Positions 53,802-62,540 are shown, numbered from the stretch's first letter. The stretch: DNA of 64,000 bases from Viridibacillus soli (GCF_016612995.1 NZ_JAEOAH010000008.1:1-64000); one strand, 5' to 3'. Notes: generated by a model from the letters alone, not told the origin. Made by a program: numbers and translations.

Positions 53802-54077
53802 TTAATTTTTTTTACGGTCAATTTTTGATAATTGGGCTGTTAAATAATCAATTTGATTTTGCATACGCATCAATTGTTTTTCTTGTTCTTTTTGGGATTG
53901 TGAATTTTGATTATTGCTATTTTGTGCTTCTTCTAATGCAAGCGCAGCTGCGATAGTTGAAATTGCGTCACCTAATGTAGTAATGGCAGCACCAACTACG
54001 GCTAATTTGGCAGGGTAATTATCCTGTGATGATAGATATTGTAAATCTTTATTTTGAATTAGCTTTTTTTTATCCAA
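53802..54077 (-). CDS. Small coiled-coil protein, paralogue B
   Basis: A 91-residue protein. TTG at 54077 lies 8 bp after AAGGAGG, exactly as in paralogue A. Start MDKKKLIQNKDLQYLSSQDN, a hydrophobic segment (KLAVVGAAITTLGDAISTIA), and a coiled coil ending EKQLMRMQNQIDYLTAQLSK and IDRKKN. The shared pattern with paralogue A is QLxxMQxQxDYxxAQLxxIxRK. A gene duplication around the holin-like gene is the simplest explanation. Function unknown. Confidence 0.65.
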   Translation of the reverse strand: MDKKKLIQNKDLQYLSSQDNYPAKLAVVGAAITTLGDAISTIAAALALEEAQNSNNQNSQSQKEQEKQLMRMQNQIDYLTAQLSKIDRKKN

Positions 54078-54757
54078 TGTTATCTCCTCCTTAGCTACAA
54101 ACAATTCAATTTTTGAATTAGTTTTAGACAATTCAAAAAGATTAGCCACAATTAGGCAATGGGGATCCATAAAATAAAGACCAACCATCTACATTGCACA
54201 ACGAATGCTTTTTAGGAATTCAAGTTCTTTTATATAGTGTATGATAATTTTATGCAGGTGTAACTTGTACGAAATCCGTTGCAAATTAGCTAGGGGGATA
54301 TTGTAGTGTCATAAGGAGGAAATGATCGTTAAGCAGATCTGACTCAGTTAAGTAACGAAAACGTAAGGAAGACTAAATAGTAAATTAAACCTATAGGCTT
54401 TCTCCTACTTAAAACGGATGTAATTTAGTTAGTCATTGTACGTCTGAAGAAATATCGCTCATATAAAGGCAGGGGAGATTGTATTGTGATCAATCTTTTA
54501 AAACGTGATTTCAAGGTTTCATAAACAAATGAGAAATGAGTTACAGATGTAACTGAGTTTTCCTAATGTATTGAAAATCTATACCGATCAATTTTGTACG
54601 ACCTAGCTAATAGCGAATTCATTGCGTACAACATCCAAGCACGGCCTGTCTAAGTATAGCGAAGTACTTCAAACACAAGAAATTACAGAAAGCATTATCT
54701 CCAATTAATATACTAATTGATTATTGGGCTTAATCTACAAATAGAAAAATTATTTTT
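54078..54757. other. 680-bp stretch without a recognisable gene
   Basis: Only very short frames occur, such as a seven-codon one behind GGAGG at about 54315 (MIVKQI) and a 13-codon one from GTG near 54486 (INLLKRDFKVS). Neither is convincing. No tRNA, repeat or riboswitch pattern was seen. Confidence 0.5.
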
Positions 54758-54988
54758 CTATCTTTTTTTCTCGTAAATTACTGTTTTTATTGTAAGGAGA
54801 ACCACGACTACAATAGTGATTAATTGAATCCAAATCGACCAACTTTCCTTTAATACTATACAAATAATTGCTAGTGTTAAAGATATATAGCAGTGAGTTC
54901 TATAAGACTTCTTTGACCTAAATTCCATTACAAAGAAGAAGAGAAACAGACCCCCAAAAAAATATTTAATTATATCTACAATCTCCAT
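54758..54988 (-). CDS. Small membrane protein, hypothetical
   Basis: A 76-residue protein with two or three hydrophobic segments (IIKYFFGGLFLFFFVMEF, ISLTLAIICIVL, WIQLITIVVVVLLTIKTV) and a basic tail YEKKR. No family recognised. ATG at 54988 follows GATGGGGG at about 9 bp. It stands alone between two gene-poor stretches, so it is only moderately certain. Confidence 0.5.
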   Translation of the reverse strand: MEIVDIIKYFFGGLFLFFFVMEFRSKKSYRTHCYISLTLAIICIVLKESWSIWIQLITIVVVVLLTIKTVIYEKKR

Positions 54989-55580
54989 AAATTAAAAACC
55001 CCCATCTAATATTGTTTTTACACTTAATAATTCATATAAAGCCCTATAGCATTGAATTGCTAGAAATCACGTAACACCTCTAATGCTTTTTTGACTCATA
55101 ATTTGTATACTTTCTAACTCTACAATTTGGTTTCTTTATATCACTAAACTTAATATATTGTGTAAGTGCTTTATTTGCAAATTACAAACTGTCCCCAGAA
55201 GCATCAACAATTTTTTTGATTTTAACTAATTTTGCAATCAGAATTACATTGAAAACAATAGCTTCGCCGGTTCCACCTGCGCAAGAAATGCAAGAAAACC
55301 GACTTACAATATTCATTTTAGTATTTTTATATAAATGTTCAGTATAGGAGAGACCTCGAATTCAAATTTTTCTTTTAATACATTTACTATTGTATTTGCT
55401 AAAAGCCAATCTAATTTTGTAGTGAGACTGAAACCTGTGTAATAAAAAGACATTGAGTTCATTTGCATATTCGAGTATGACGTCATATCATAAAAAAAGA
55501 GATAATTATTGATGAAAAAAGATAATTATTTCATGATGTAAAGAATGACTAATGGTCAATCGGTTAAGGAGGTTTGAGGG
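54989..55580. other. 590-bp stretch without a recognisable gene
   Basis: AT-rich sequence. Near 55500 the block AGATAATTATT occurs twice 26 bp apart, just before the ykuI-like gene, possibly a regulatory repeat. No coding frame, RNA gene or terminator stood out. Confidence 0.5.
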
Positions 55581-56786
55581 ATGGATGCAATAGATGTATT
55601 AACAAATTTAGGGAAATTGAAGGCGTACTTCCAACCCATTTTTAGTGCAGACGAGCATATTGTCATAGCATATGAAATTTCAGGCAAGCTCATAAATAAT
55701 GAAGAGCTTATATGTTTAAACTCATTTGTCTACGATGAGGATATCCCTGAAGAGTATCGAGTGGATGTGGAGCATAGGATTTTTGATTTATCCCTTTCTC
55801 AACTGGTAGAGGAACCAAAGGATTTCGATATTTACTTACCATGTAATGCCAACTTGTTAATACTTGACTATGGGGAAAGTTATTTCGATATTATAAAAAA
55901 ATATATACCAGAGGAAGAGCTAGGACGTATTGTTCTCGTGATTTCAGAGCATAATTTTAAAGGTGAATTCAGACAACTTAATAATATCATTCGCTACTTC
56001 CAAACATATGGTATGAAAATTGCGATTAATCAGGTTGGTTCTGAAAGTCATTGGGAATATATTAAGATGCTGTCACCGAATATTTTAAAGCTGAATATTG
56101 AGCAATTGAGTTATCAATCTTGGGGTGAGCAAAATGATTTGTTCACATCATTAGGTAAATTGGCTCGTAAAATTGGCGCAAATATGTTATTTGAGGGCAT
56201 TGATAGTGTGCATCAACTTCAATTTGCGTGGAAAAATGGTGGACGTTATTATCAAGGGAAATATTTAGCTGGTATACATACAGGAACAATTCAACCTGAA
56301 CTGCTAAAGAACAGTTTTAAAGAGAGCTGTCAGCAGTTTATCACTGCAGAAAAGCGGTTGCTTGAGGAGAATTACAATGCATTAAAAATTTTGCAGAATA
56401 TATTAGAGAAATCCGTACAACGTGTAAAACCTTCTAGCAAGAGTACTGATCATCTTCTAGCGCTTGCTAAAGAACTTGATGCCTATTCCTTCCGTCTTTA
56501 TATTTGCGATGAAGAGGGCTTTCAAACCTCACCGAATATTATGCGAATCGATAAGAAGTGGCATATACAGGAAGAGGCAGTTAATAAAAACTGGAGCTGG
56601 CGTCCGTACTTCTTAAAAACAATTATTGAAATGCGCAATGATCAGAGTGGCGTGTTTTCTGATTTATATAGCGATATAGATACAGGAGAAATGACACGTA
56701 CTTTTTCTATTCCGATAAATGGAAATGAGTATTTATTTATTGATATTTCCTATGAGTATCTATATAAACATACAATTTTAAAATAA
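55581..56786 (+). CDS. ykuI: Degenerate EAL-domain protein (YkuI type)
   Basis: A 401-residue protein: EAL fold (about 1-245) followed by a PAS-like YkuI C-terminal domain (about 255-400; LRLYICDEEG-type and SWRPYFLKTIIEM segments). The EAL signature reads YEISG, the DDFGxG motif reads NQVGSES and the KxD motif reads KLNIEQL, so most metal-binding acids for c-di-GMP hydrolysis are lost. B. subtilis YkuI also binds c-di-GMP without detected activity. A receptor role for c-di-GMP with the PAS-like domain as partner is likely. ATG at 55581 follows AAGGAGG. Confidence 0.85.
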   Translation: MDAIDVLTNLGKLKAYFQPIFSADEHIVIAYEISGKLINNEELICLNSFVYDEDIPEEYRVDVEHRIFDLSLSQLVEEPKDFDIYLPCNANLLILDYGESYFDIIKKYIPEEELGRIVLVISEHNFKGEFRQLNNIIRYFQTYGMKIAINQVGSESHWEYIKMLSPNILKLNIEQLSYQSWGEQNDLFTSLGKLARKIGANMLFEGIDSVHQLQFAWKNGGRYYQGKYLAGIHTGTIQPELLKNSFKESCQQFITAEKRLLEENYNALKILQNILEKSVQRVKPSSKSTDHLLALAKELDAYSFRLYICDEEGFQTSPNIMRIDKKWHIQEEAVNKNWSWRPYFLKTIIEMRNDQSGVFSDLYSDIDTGEMTRTFSIPINGNEYLFIDISYEYLYKHTILK

Positions 56787-56833
56787 AAAGAGGTACTGCA
56801 GGGGAGATGTTTCTTTCAAGCAGTGCCTTTTTA
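56787..56833 (+). terminator. Terminator of the ykuI-like gene
   Basis: AGGTACTGC / GCAGTGCCT stem with a 20-base loop and TTTTT. Confidence 0.8.
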
Positions 56834-56866
56834 ATCGTTTTGGACTCCTTTACTTGTAATAATAAA

Positions 56867-57259
56867 GACAAGGAATGAGAAAGTTGTTGCTCAGCCAAAC
56901 TATGTTCAACTTCAAATAGAAGTGAGTACTGAAGGAAAAGTAATCAGTGAAGCTTAGCTGGGAAATATGAATATCATGAATAGTGTAATCCAGTTTATTT
57001 AGGCACTAGATATACTTAGAGAGAATAATAAAACTGCTGCATATAATAATATTTCCAATTATGACTTTATCAAAGGGAATCAATCGTTAGAGGATATGAG
57101 GTTACCAATGCAATTACCTTTGCATCTATAATCAATAGAGATTTTAGAAGAGGGTAATGCTGGAACCGTATTGTATAATTGGTTGCCAGGACTGATTAGA
57201 CACCAATCGAACAAGGGGAAATTAGGACCAGTGTAGCAGTTAAGGTTAAATTTCAATAC
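56867..57259 (+). pseudogene. SIMPL-domain protein gene, decayed duplicate of 61740
   Basis: The DNA matches the intact gene at 61740-62390 in blocks: CAAATAGAAGTGAGTACTGA, GAGGATATGAGGTTACCAAT and AACAAGGGGAAATTAG occur in nearly the same form in both. Frames are broken by several stops (for example GCTTAGCTG and ATTTAGGCA), and roughly 230 bp of the middle are missing. Even the tail after the stop codon (AAAAGTTCTAGT with hairpin) is shared, so the duplication included the terminator. Confidence 0.8.
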
Positions 57260-57270
57260 GTGTTTTATAA

Positions 57271-57309
57271 AAAGTTCTAGTGCCAAGGCATTAGAGCTTT
57301 TTTTCTGTT
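57271..57309 (+). terminator. Terminator-like hairpin of the SIMPL pseudogene
   Basis: GTTCTAGTGCC / GGCATTAGAGC stem with G-T pairs and a T7 tail; homologous to the terminator at 62406. Confidence 0.7.
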
Positions 57310-57568
57310 CAATTAAAAATTCAATATACAAATTTCGCAATTGCATGCGATAACTTGTTTAATTTAGGGTAAAACTATATCAAGTAAGTTTGTAATAGAG
57401 TAAATGGTTTTGTAGAAGTAAATAGTTGAAAAATACGAATCATCTTTCAATTTACATCCTCAGTGCTTTTTGTTAAGATGCATAAGGGTTGTCTGTCTTC
57501 AGATGTCTAATTATGGAATTTTTAAAAAGAAATATTTTTTTCTACTACATACTAAGAAGGTGTCTAAT

Positions 57569-58780
57569 ATGAACGTGTTATGGGGAATTTGCGGTATACT
57601 CGTTGTTCTAGGTATAGCTTTTATTTTTTCGAGTGCAAAGAAATCAATTAATTTGCGAACAATTTTAGGGGGATTAGCGATCCAAATTTTGTTTGCTTTT
57701 ATTGTATTGAAATGGGAAACAGGGCGTGAAGGTCTCGTTGCTTTTTCAAAGGGCATACAAAATTTAATTTCGTATGCGAGTGAAGGAATTTCGTTCGTAT
57801 TTGGTCCTGCAGCTGATACTGAAAATTTCGGTTTTGTCTTTGCTTTCCAGGTGTTGACCGTTATCATTTTCTTCTCTTCATTAATTTCTGTTCTATATTA
57901 TTTAGGAATAATGCAGTTTTTTATTCGAATTCTCGGAGGCGCTCTTTCAAAGCTTCTTGGAACTAGTAAGGCAGAATCTGTTTCTGCTGCCGCAAATATT
58001 TTTGTAGGGCAGACAGAAGCACCGCTTGTTATTCGACCATTTATTGCGAAAATGACAAGATCAGAGCTTTTCGCAATTATGACAGGAGGACTTGCTTCAG
58101 TCTCAGGGTCAGTTTTAGTAGGTTATGCATTATTAGGTGTTCCATTAGAATACTTGATTGCTGCAAGCTTTATGGCTGCGCCTGCAGGCTTAGTTTTAGC
58201 GAAAATTATGATCCCTGAAACAGAAGTTGTGAACGAAGAAAACTTCACGATGGAAAAAGATGAATCTTCTGTCAACGTAGTTGATGCAGCAGCACGCGGT
58301 GCAAGTGATGGATTGAAACTCGCGTTAAATGTTGGAGCAATGCTACTGGCTTTTATCGCAATTATTGCACTTTTGAACGGGATACTAGGTGGATTAGGAA
58401 ATCTCTTTGGACTTAAAGGGTTAACACTTGAAGGGATTTTAGGGTTTATTTTTTCACCACTTGCATTTGTCATCGGTGTCCCTTGGTCAGAAGCAGTTCA
58501 GGCCGGTTCTTTTATCGGGCAAAAGTTAGTGCTAAACGAATTCGTTGCTTATTCTTCTTTTGCGCCTGAAATTGCAGAGTTATCTCCGAAGACAGTTATT
58601 GTAGTAAGTTTCGCGTTATGTGGATTTGCAAACTTAAGTTCGATGGCAATTTTGTTAGGTGGTTTAGGTTCGATGGCACCAAACCGTCGCTCAGATGTTG
58701 CACGCTTAGGGTTTAGAGCTGTCGCTTCAGGAATGTTGGCATCGTTATTAAGTGCTGCCGTAGCTGGAATGTTTATTTAG
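57569..58780 (+). CDS. nupC: Concentrative nucleoside transporter (NupC type)
   Basis: A 403-residue membrane protein with about ten helices. Family signatures: [13 protein letters not shown] near 150, a nucleoside-binding re-entrant loop; [19 protein letters not shown] near 290-308; and [20 protein letters not shown] near 355-374. Such transporters use Na+ or H+ to import nucleosides. ATG at 57569 follows GAAGGTG at 7 bp; in-frame codons up to 57470 give an unlikely basic extension. No purine riboswitch or PurR-type site was found upstream. Confidence 0.92.
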   Translation: MNVLWGICGILVVLGIAFIFSSAKKSINLRTILGGLAIQILFAFIVLKWETGREGLVAFSKGIQNLISYASEGISFVFGPAADTENFGFVFAFQVLTVIIFFSSLISVLYYLGIMQFFIRILGGALSKLLGTSKAESVSAAANIFVGQTEAPLVIRPFIAKMTRSELFAIMTGGLASVSGSVLVGYALLGVPLEYLIAASFMAAPAGLVLAKIMIPETEVVNEENFTMEKDESSVNVVDAAARGASDGLKLALNVGAMLLAFIAIIALLNGILGGLGNLFGLKGLTLEGILGFIFSPLAFVIGVPWSEAVQAGSFIGQKLVLNEFVAYSSFAPEIAELSPKTVIVVSFALCGFANLSSMAILLGGLGSMAPNRRSDVARLGFRAVASGMLASLLSAAVAGMFI

Positions 58781-58872
58781 TCTACAGTACCTGTACCTAT
58801 TTGTAACGTCTGAATATTTGATTTCTTTGTTTACAAAGTTTATACTTAACCTAATAAATGAATAATTAACTT

Positions 58873-58986
58873 CCGTTAAGGGGAGTAGCTAATAAGCAAA
58901 GTCGTCAATACAGGATACAATCCTCGGCTTTGTTGGCAACGACAGTTGTTTGCGAGACCTTACCAATTTTTTGGTGAGGTCTTTTG
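58873..58986 (+). ncRNA. yybP-ykoY manganese riboswitch with terminator
   Basis: The aptamer is nearly complete by eye: GTTAAGGGGAGTAGC (loop L1), CAAAGTCGTCAATACAGGA and TCCTCGGCTTTGTTGGCAAC (P3 helix with the inner loop), then TTTGCGAGACCTTACC closing P1. These blocks closely follow the yybP-ykoY motif (Rfam RF00080), which binds Mn2+. The 3' P1 strand AGACCTTACC also pairs with GGTGAGGTCT (58973-58982) followed by TTTT, making a terminator that competes with the aptamer. Thus Mn2+ should permit transcription of the gene at 59067. Confidence 0.85.
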
Positions 58987-58993
58987 CATCTTC

Positions 58994-59036
58994 AGAGACG
59001 ATATGACCAAAAAAAATTGGTTATGTCGTCTCTTTT
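58994..59036 (+). terminator. Second hairpin terminator between riboswitch and kinase-like gene
   Basis: AGAGACGATATGACCAA pairs with TTGGTTATGTCGTCTCT around an A-rich loop, followed by TTTCATTT. Placed 8 bp after the riboswitch terminator, it means transcripts must pass two hairpins to reach the gene at 59067. Confidence 0.75.
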
Positions 59037-59066
59037 CATTTCTTATACTTTGTAGGAGGCTCAACT

Positions 59067-59675
59067 ATGGATACTTATGAAACACTTTCAAGTACAGTGA
59101 TTATAGACAAGAAAAATCGTCTTATGAGCTATAGCAATTCTTTAAAGCTTATAGGAACGGGAAGAAGTGCATTCGTTTTTAAGGTAAAGTCATCAAATAA
59201 AGCAATTAAAATATTTTTCCCGAATTTTACGCATATTGCAAAAGAAGAAGCTGAAGTTTATCAAATACTTCAGGGCATAACTCATTATCCGTCTATTTAT
59301 GATGTAGGATTTAATTATATTGTGATAGATTACGTTGAAGGTTATACACTCTTTGAATGTATAACCCATGGAAAGGCCATTACTTCCTCTCATATTAAAG
59401 AAATCGATTATGCGTTATCATTAGCTTCGGCACGTGGATTAAATCCTTCTGATATTCACTTGCGCAACATTATTATCGCATCTAATGGGGAAATAAAGCT
59501 TATAGATGTCGCACGTTTTAGACAAACGAAAGATTGTAAACAATGGCATAATCTAAAAAAAGCCTATCGACGGCATTATCATAAGCGTTATTTTCCGAAG
59601 AAAGTTTCTGCTACCATATTAAATAAAATTGCTTTTCTATATAAAAAAGGACTTATACCGACCTATCGAATCTAA
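59067..59675 (+). CDS. Small protein-kinase-like protein (YrzF-like)
   Basis: A 202-residue protein with a minimal protein-kinase fold: glycine loop LIGTGRSAFVFKV near residues 29-41, lysine in KAIKIF near 49, hinge IVIDYVEGYTLF near 97, catalytic loop NPSDIHLRNIII near 131-142 (Asp and Asn six residues apart), and IKLIDVARF as the DFG equivalent. This resembles RIO/ABC1/YrzF-like bacterial kinases; the substrate is unknown. ATG at 59067 follows TAGGAGG. Expression appears to be controlled by the manganese riboswitch upstream, an unusual partner for that motif. Confidence 0.75.
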   Translation: MDTYETLSSTVIIDKKNRLMSYSNSLKLIGTGRSAFVFKVKSSNKAIKIFFPNFTHIAKEEAEVYQILQGITHYPSIYDVGFNYIVIDYVEGYTLFECITHGKAITSSHIKEIDYALSLASARGLNPSDIHLRNIIIASNGEIKLIDVARFRQTKDCKQWHNLKKAYRRHYHKRYFPKKVSATILNKIAFLYKKGLIPTYRI

Positions 59676-59702
59676 AATAGTTTACTTGAAAAACTATTTT
59701 AG
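59672..59702 (+). terminator. Inverted repeat, weak terminator after the kinase-like gene
   Basis: CTAAAATAGTTT / AAACTATTTTAG stem overlapping the stop codon; AT-only and with a poor T-tract, so only a candidate. Confidence 0.45.
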
Positions 59703-59729
59703 CTAAGTCGTTTACTTTAGGTATTCTTA

Positions 59730-60195
59730 TCATTCTAAAGCCTTTCGATATAGTATTTTGCTCGCTTCCGCTATATCATTCACTGCGGAACGATTAATGA
59801 ATGCACCAAATACGAGGCCGGCAATTGGAAGCATTTGAAACAACTTCTTCCAGCCAAATTGATCTCGATAGGAGTAGACGACTTCGCGCCAACCTTGTAT
59901 CTCGGATAACCTCTCGTTTAACCGTTTCATCATGGTTATCAAACATGGATAATTGGGAAAGGATAACTTGCTTTCCTACAATGTCAGCGGTGATAAATTG
60001 AAGGCATTTTATGATAAATAAACGTTCTTTTTTATCATTTAGATCATAGCCATAGCAAATTGTGATGTCCTGTAACGGTTTTTAACTGTAAACCTAAAAG
60101 AAGCGGGATATCAATTGTTAATGTAAAAATGCCCCCAATTCCCGTTCCAGCGCCTTGTATGGTTGCTAAGTTTTTTCTGTTCTTAGTCAGTTAAT
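59730..60195 (-). pseudogene. EcsC-family protein, truncated and frameshifted
   Basis: On the minus strand from about 60195: NRKNLATIQGAGTGIGGIFT and LTIDIPLLLGLQLKT, then after a frame change DITICYGYDLNDKKERLFII and ITADIVGKQVILSQLSMFDN, then after another change LNERLSEIQGWREVVYSYRD and FQMLPIAGLVFGAFINRSAV to the stop at 59730. These match the C-terminal part of EcsC family proteins (glycine-rich hydrophobic GAGTGIGG, LPLxG segments). The N-terminal third is missing. Confidence 0.7.
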
Positions 60196-60268
60196 CAAAG
60201 GCATTATATATATCTATTATAGTTGAAGCATTATAGTTAATAATAGATAGTCAATTAAAGGCTGTAAT

Positions 60269-60586
60269 ATGATGAACGCTTATTATGCAGCAATATTTAC
60301 TTCAAAAAGAACAGAGCACGATCCAAAAGGATATTCAAGTATGGCAGACAAAATGGATGAATTAGCAAGTGAACAACCTGGATTTATTAGAGTTGAAAGT
60401 GTAAGAGATTTCGAAGGCAATGGTATAACAGTATCTTATTGGGAGTCCTTAGAAGCGATTCAAAAATGGAAAGAAAATTCGAAACATCAAGTAGCACAAC
60501 AAAAAGGAAAAGATACATGGTACAGCAAATACGACGTGCAAATTTGTAAAGTAATGAGAGAGTATTCTCTTAAAGAGAATGAGTGA
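60269..60586 (+). CDS. Antibiotic biosynthesis monooxygenase (ABM) domain protein, YqjZ-like
   Basis: A 105-residue dimeric alpha+beta barrel protein. YYAAIFTSKRTEHDPKGYSS and QPGFIRVESVRDFEGNGITV with SYWESLEAIQKWKENSKH show the ABM pattern, where the Glu/Trp of the YWESLEAI strand-helix junction lines the cavity. B. subtilis YqjZ is a near relative in size and pattern. The family includes small heme or quinone oxygenases, but no cofactor ligand can be assigned. ATG at 60269 or 60272. Confidence 0.75.
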   Translation: MMNAYYAAIFTSKRTEHDPKGYSSMADKMDELASEQPGFIRVESVRDFEGNGITVSYWESLEAIQKWKENSKHQVAQQKGKDTWYSKYDVQICKVMREYSLKENE

Positions 60587-60758
60587 GTTGTTCTATTCAA
60601 CCGAAATAGGAAACGCTCATTACTGGGTCTCTAAAAGGTAACTAATATTTAATAAAGGTTGAAATAAAGCTGTTTTTTCTTATTACACTAACGAATGTAG
60701 CTTTAAAATATAGTTAGATTAAAAATTGTTTGAAAATATTAATATTAAGGTAAATAGA

Positions 60759-60802
60759 AAGCCTTCATTTTGAAAAAAGTGTGATCAACAAAATGAAGGC
60801 TT
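60759..60802. terminator. Hairpin in the intergenic region
   Basis: AAGCCTTCATTTT pairs perfectly with AAAATGAAGGCTT around 18 bases. T-runs are weak on both sides; it lies between the ABM gene and the VOC gene and may end either. Confidence 0.5.
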
Positions 60803-60924
60803 CATTATAAATATTAATAGAATTATTATAAAAAAATTGATAAAAGCTCGTTGGACTTCCCAAAATACAATCAATGTATAATTGTTATAAGGATCATGAA
60901 AACATGATCAAAGTTGACTTTATG

Positions 60925-61380
60925 CTATTGACGATTCAACCATTCTTCAAATGTCATCATTTCAAATTCTTCTTCTACATCTATTCGAATTGGCGCAATC
61001 AATTCAAGTAAGTTACCATCTGGATCATCAAAATAAATAGCAGCATGTGCTTGAGGATTATTAGGTAGGACAAGAGGTTGATGCTCATCATCAAAACCAA
61101 AAGAGGTACGAATAATAATGCCCTCTTCATTCAACCATTCTTTTGCATGTAAAATATCTTCTTTATCTACATGAAATGCTATATGACGTAAGGAAGCATG
61201 ATATGGAACCTCAACGCGGTCAGTTTCCCACAAACCAAGCCAACTTTCTCCTTTTACAATCCAGAAAAACACTAGTTTATCTTGTTTATATGCTAGCTCT
61301 AATCCTAATCTTTTATAAAATGAAATTGAAGTTTCTAAGTTACTTACTGGTAAATGAGCTTCGTATAAACCTTTTATCAA
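60925..61380 (-). CDS. Glyoxalase/bleomycin resistance (VOC) family protein
   Basis: A 151-residue protein with two VOC modules. The first has YEAHLPVSNLETSISFYKRL (residues 5-24), the second RHIAFHVDKEDILHAKEWL near 68 and AAIYFDDPDGNLLELIAPI near 115-133, in which His and Glu are metal-ligand positions. The closing DPDGNLLELI is a VOC signature. Reaction unknown. TTG at 61380 with GAGGTG 6 bp upstream is preferred; a GTG at 61389 would lie inside the binding site. Confidence 0.8.
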   Translation of the reverse strand: MIKGLYEAHLPVSNLETSISFYKRLGLELAYKQDKLVFFWIVKGESWLGLWETDRVEVPYHASLRHIAFHVDKEDILHAKEWLNEEGIIIRTSFGFDDEHQPLVLPNNPQAHAAIYFDDPDGNLLELIAPIRIDVEEEFEMMTFEEWLNRQ

Positions 61381-61389
61381 CCAAATCAC

Positions 61390-61739
61390 CTCATTATCTC
61401 AATATTATATAAATAATAACATTTATGTAATATTGCAGCCTCATTCAAAGGTCTAATGTTTTTGGAATTGTTGCAAATTCAAGCTGTAATGTGAGATTTG
61501 TTGCAAAGGAAAAAAGTTTACTCTTAAGAAAATGATATTCTAAAATTTCATTTTTATAAATCTTTTTCAAATCCTCTTTCTTTATTAAGTCTTAAGGGGG
61601 AATGGTGAGATGATTGGGGGATACCTATAACAATGGGAAATGAAATCCACCACTATTTTTCTAATATAATTCGACTAGCAAGTTTTCAAGTTAAAAAGCA
61701 TAAGATTGGTTATATGTAGAATACGGAAGGTGGAATTAG
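61390..61739. other. 350-bp intergenic stretch, no gene seen
   Basis: AT-rich. Contains AAGGGGGAATGGTGAGATG near 61600 followed by a six-codon frame (MIGGYL) only. Presumably holds the promoter of the SIMPL-domain gene. Confidence 0.5.
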
Positions 61740-62390
61740 ATGAATTATCCCAACGGTTATCAACTACCATTCACTTCTTTACGTGTCATAACAGTGACTG
61801 GAAATGGGAAGGTTGCTGTTCAAGCGAGCTATGTACAACTCCAAATAGAAGTGAGTACTGAAGGAAAAGATGTTAGTGAAGCTCAGAAGGAAAATGCAAT
61901 CATCATGAATCGAGTAATTCAGTCCATATTGGCGCTAAATATTCCAAGAGAGGATATTCAAACTGCAGCTTATAATATATCTCCAAACTATGACTTCATT
62001 GAAGGTAAACAAGTCTTTAGAGGGTATGAGGTTACCAATGCCCTAACGGTAAAAGTAACAGATATTAGTCGAGTAGGAACAGTAATTGATACAGCAGTAC
62101 AAAATGGTGCAAATCGCATTTCATCCATTCAGTTTAGAATCGAAAATGCAGATATTTATTATCAACAAGCGCTTAGTTTAGCTCTTCAAAATGCACAAAC
62201 GAAAGCAAAGACCATAGCGGAGACAATGAGATTACCTTTGCTCCCACAACCGATAGAGATTGTTGAAGAGAGTAATACCGGGCCCGTGCTATATAAGGCA
62301 GTTGCTATGGCTGATCAGACTATATCAACGCCAATAGAACAAGGGAAAATTACGATTAGTGCAACTGTTATGGTCAAATTTCAATATTAG
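61740..62390 (+). CDS. SIMPL-domain (DUF541) protein
   Basis: A 216-residue protein with the SIMPL/DUF541 pattern: ITVTGNGKVAVQASYVQLQI near residues 16-35, ALNIPREDIQTAAYNISPNY near 72-92, GYEVTNALTVKVTDISRVG near 100-118, and LALQNAQTKAKTIAETM near 155-171. No N-terminal signal peptide is visible, unusual for a family that is often periplasmic or secreted. Role unknown; relatives include oxidative-stress protein YggE. ATG at 61740 follows GGAAGGTGG. A decayed duplicate lies at 56867. Confidence 0.82.
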   Translation: MNYPNGYQLPFTSLRVITVTGNGKVAVQASYVQLQIEVSTEGKDVSEAQKENAIIMNRVIQSILALNIPREDIQTAAYNISPNYDFIEGKQVFRGYEVTNALTVKVTDISRVGTVIDTAVQNGANRISSIQFRIENADIYYQQALSLALQNAQTKAKTIAETMRLPLLPQPIEIVEESNTGPVLYKAVAMADQTISTPIEQGKITISATVMVKFQY

Positions 62391-62405
62391 TGAATAGCCA
62401 AAAGT

Positions 62406-62441
62406 TCTAGTACCCTGATAAAGGTATTAGATATTTTTTTC
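62406..62441 (+). terminator. Terminator of the SIMPL-domain gene
   Basis: TCTAGTACC / GGTATTAGA stem with G-T pair and a T7 tail; homologous to the hairpin at 57271. Confidence 0.8.
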
Positions 62442-62514
62442 TGAGTCCTGTAGCGAATGGTAACAGGTCATAACAAAAAGCAAGAGTCTTTTGAAACTCT
62501 CCACGTTATAAAGA

Positions 62515-62540
62515 AGGGCTCTGTTAATTTTTATTGTTGT
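62515..62540 (+). repeat. IS1595-like terminal sequence, isolated
   Basis: GGGCTCTGTTAATTTTTATT resembles the terminal sequence at 4987 (GGCTCTGTTAAAGAATAATG). No transposase remnant accompanies it, so it is at most a solo end or a chance match. Confidence 0.3.

Noticed and set aside
57310-57568. Possible purine riboswitch before nupC
   Set aside because: No TATA-type P1 or conserved loop-loop elements of the purine aptamer were found.
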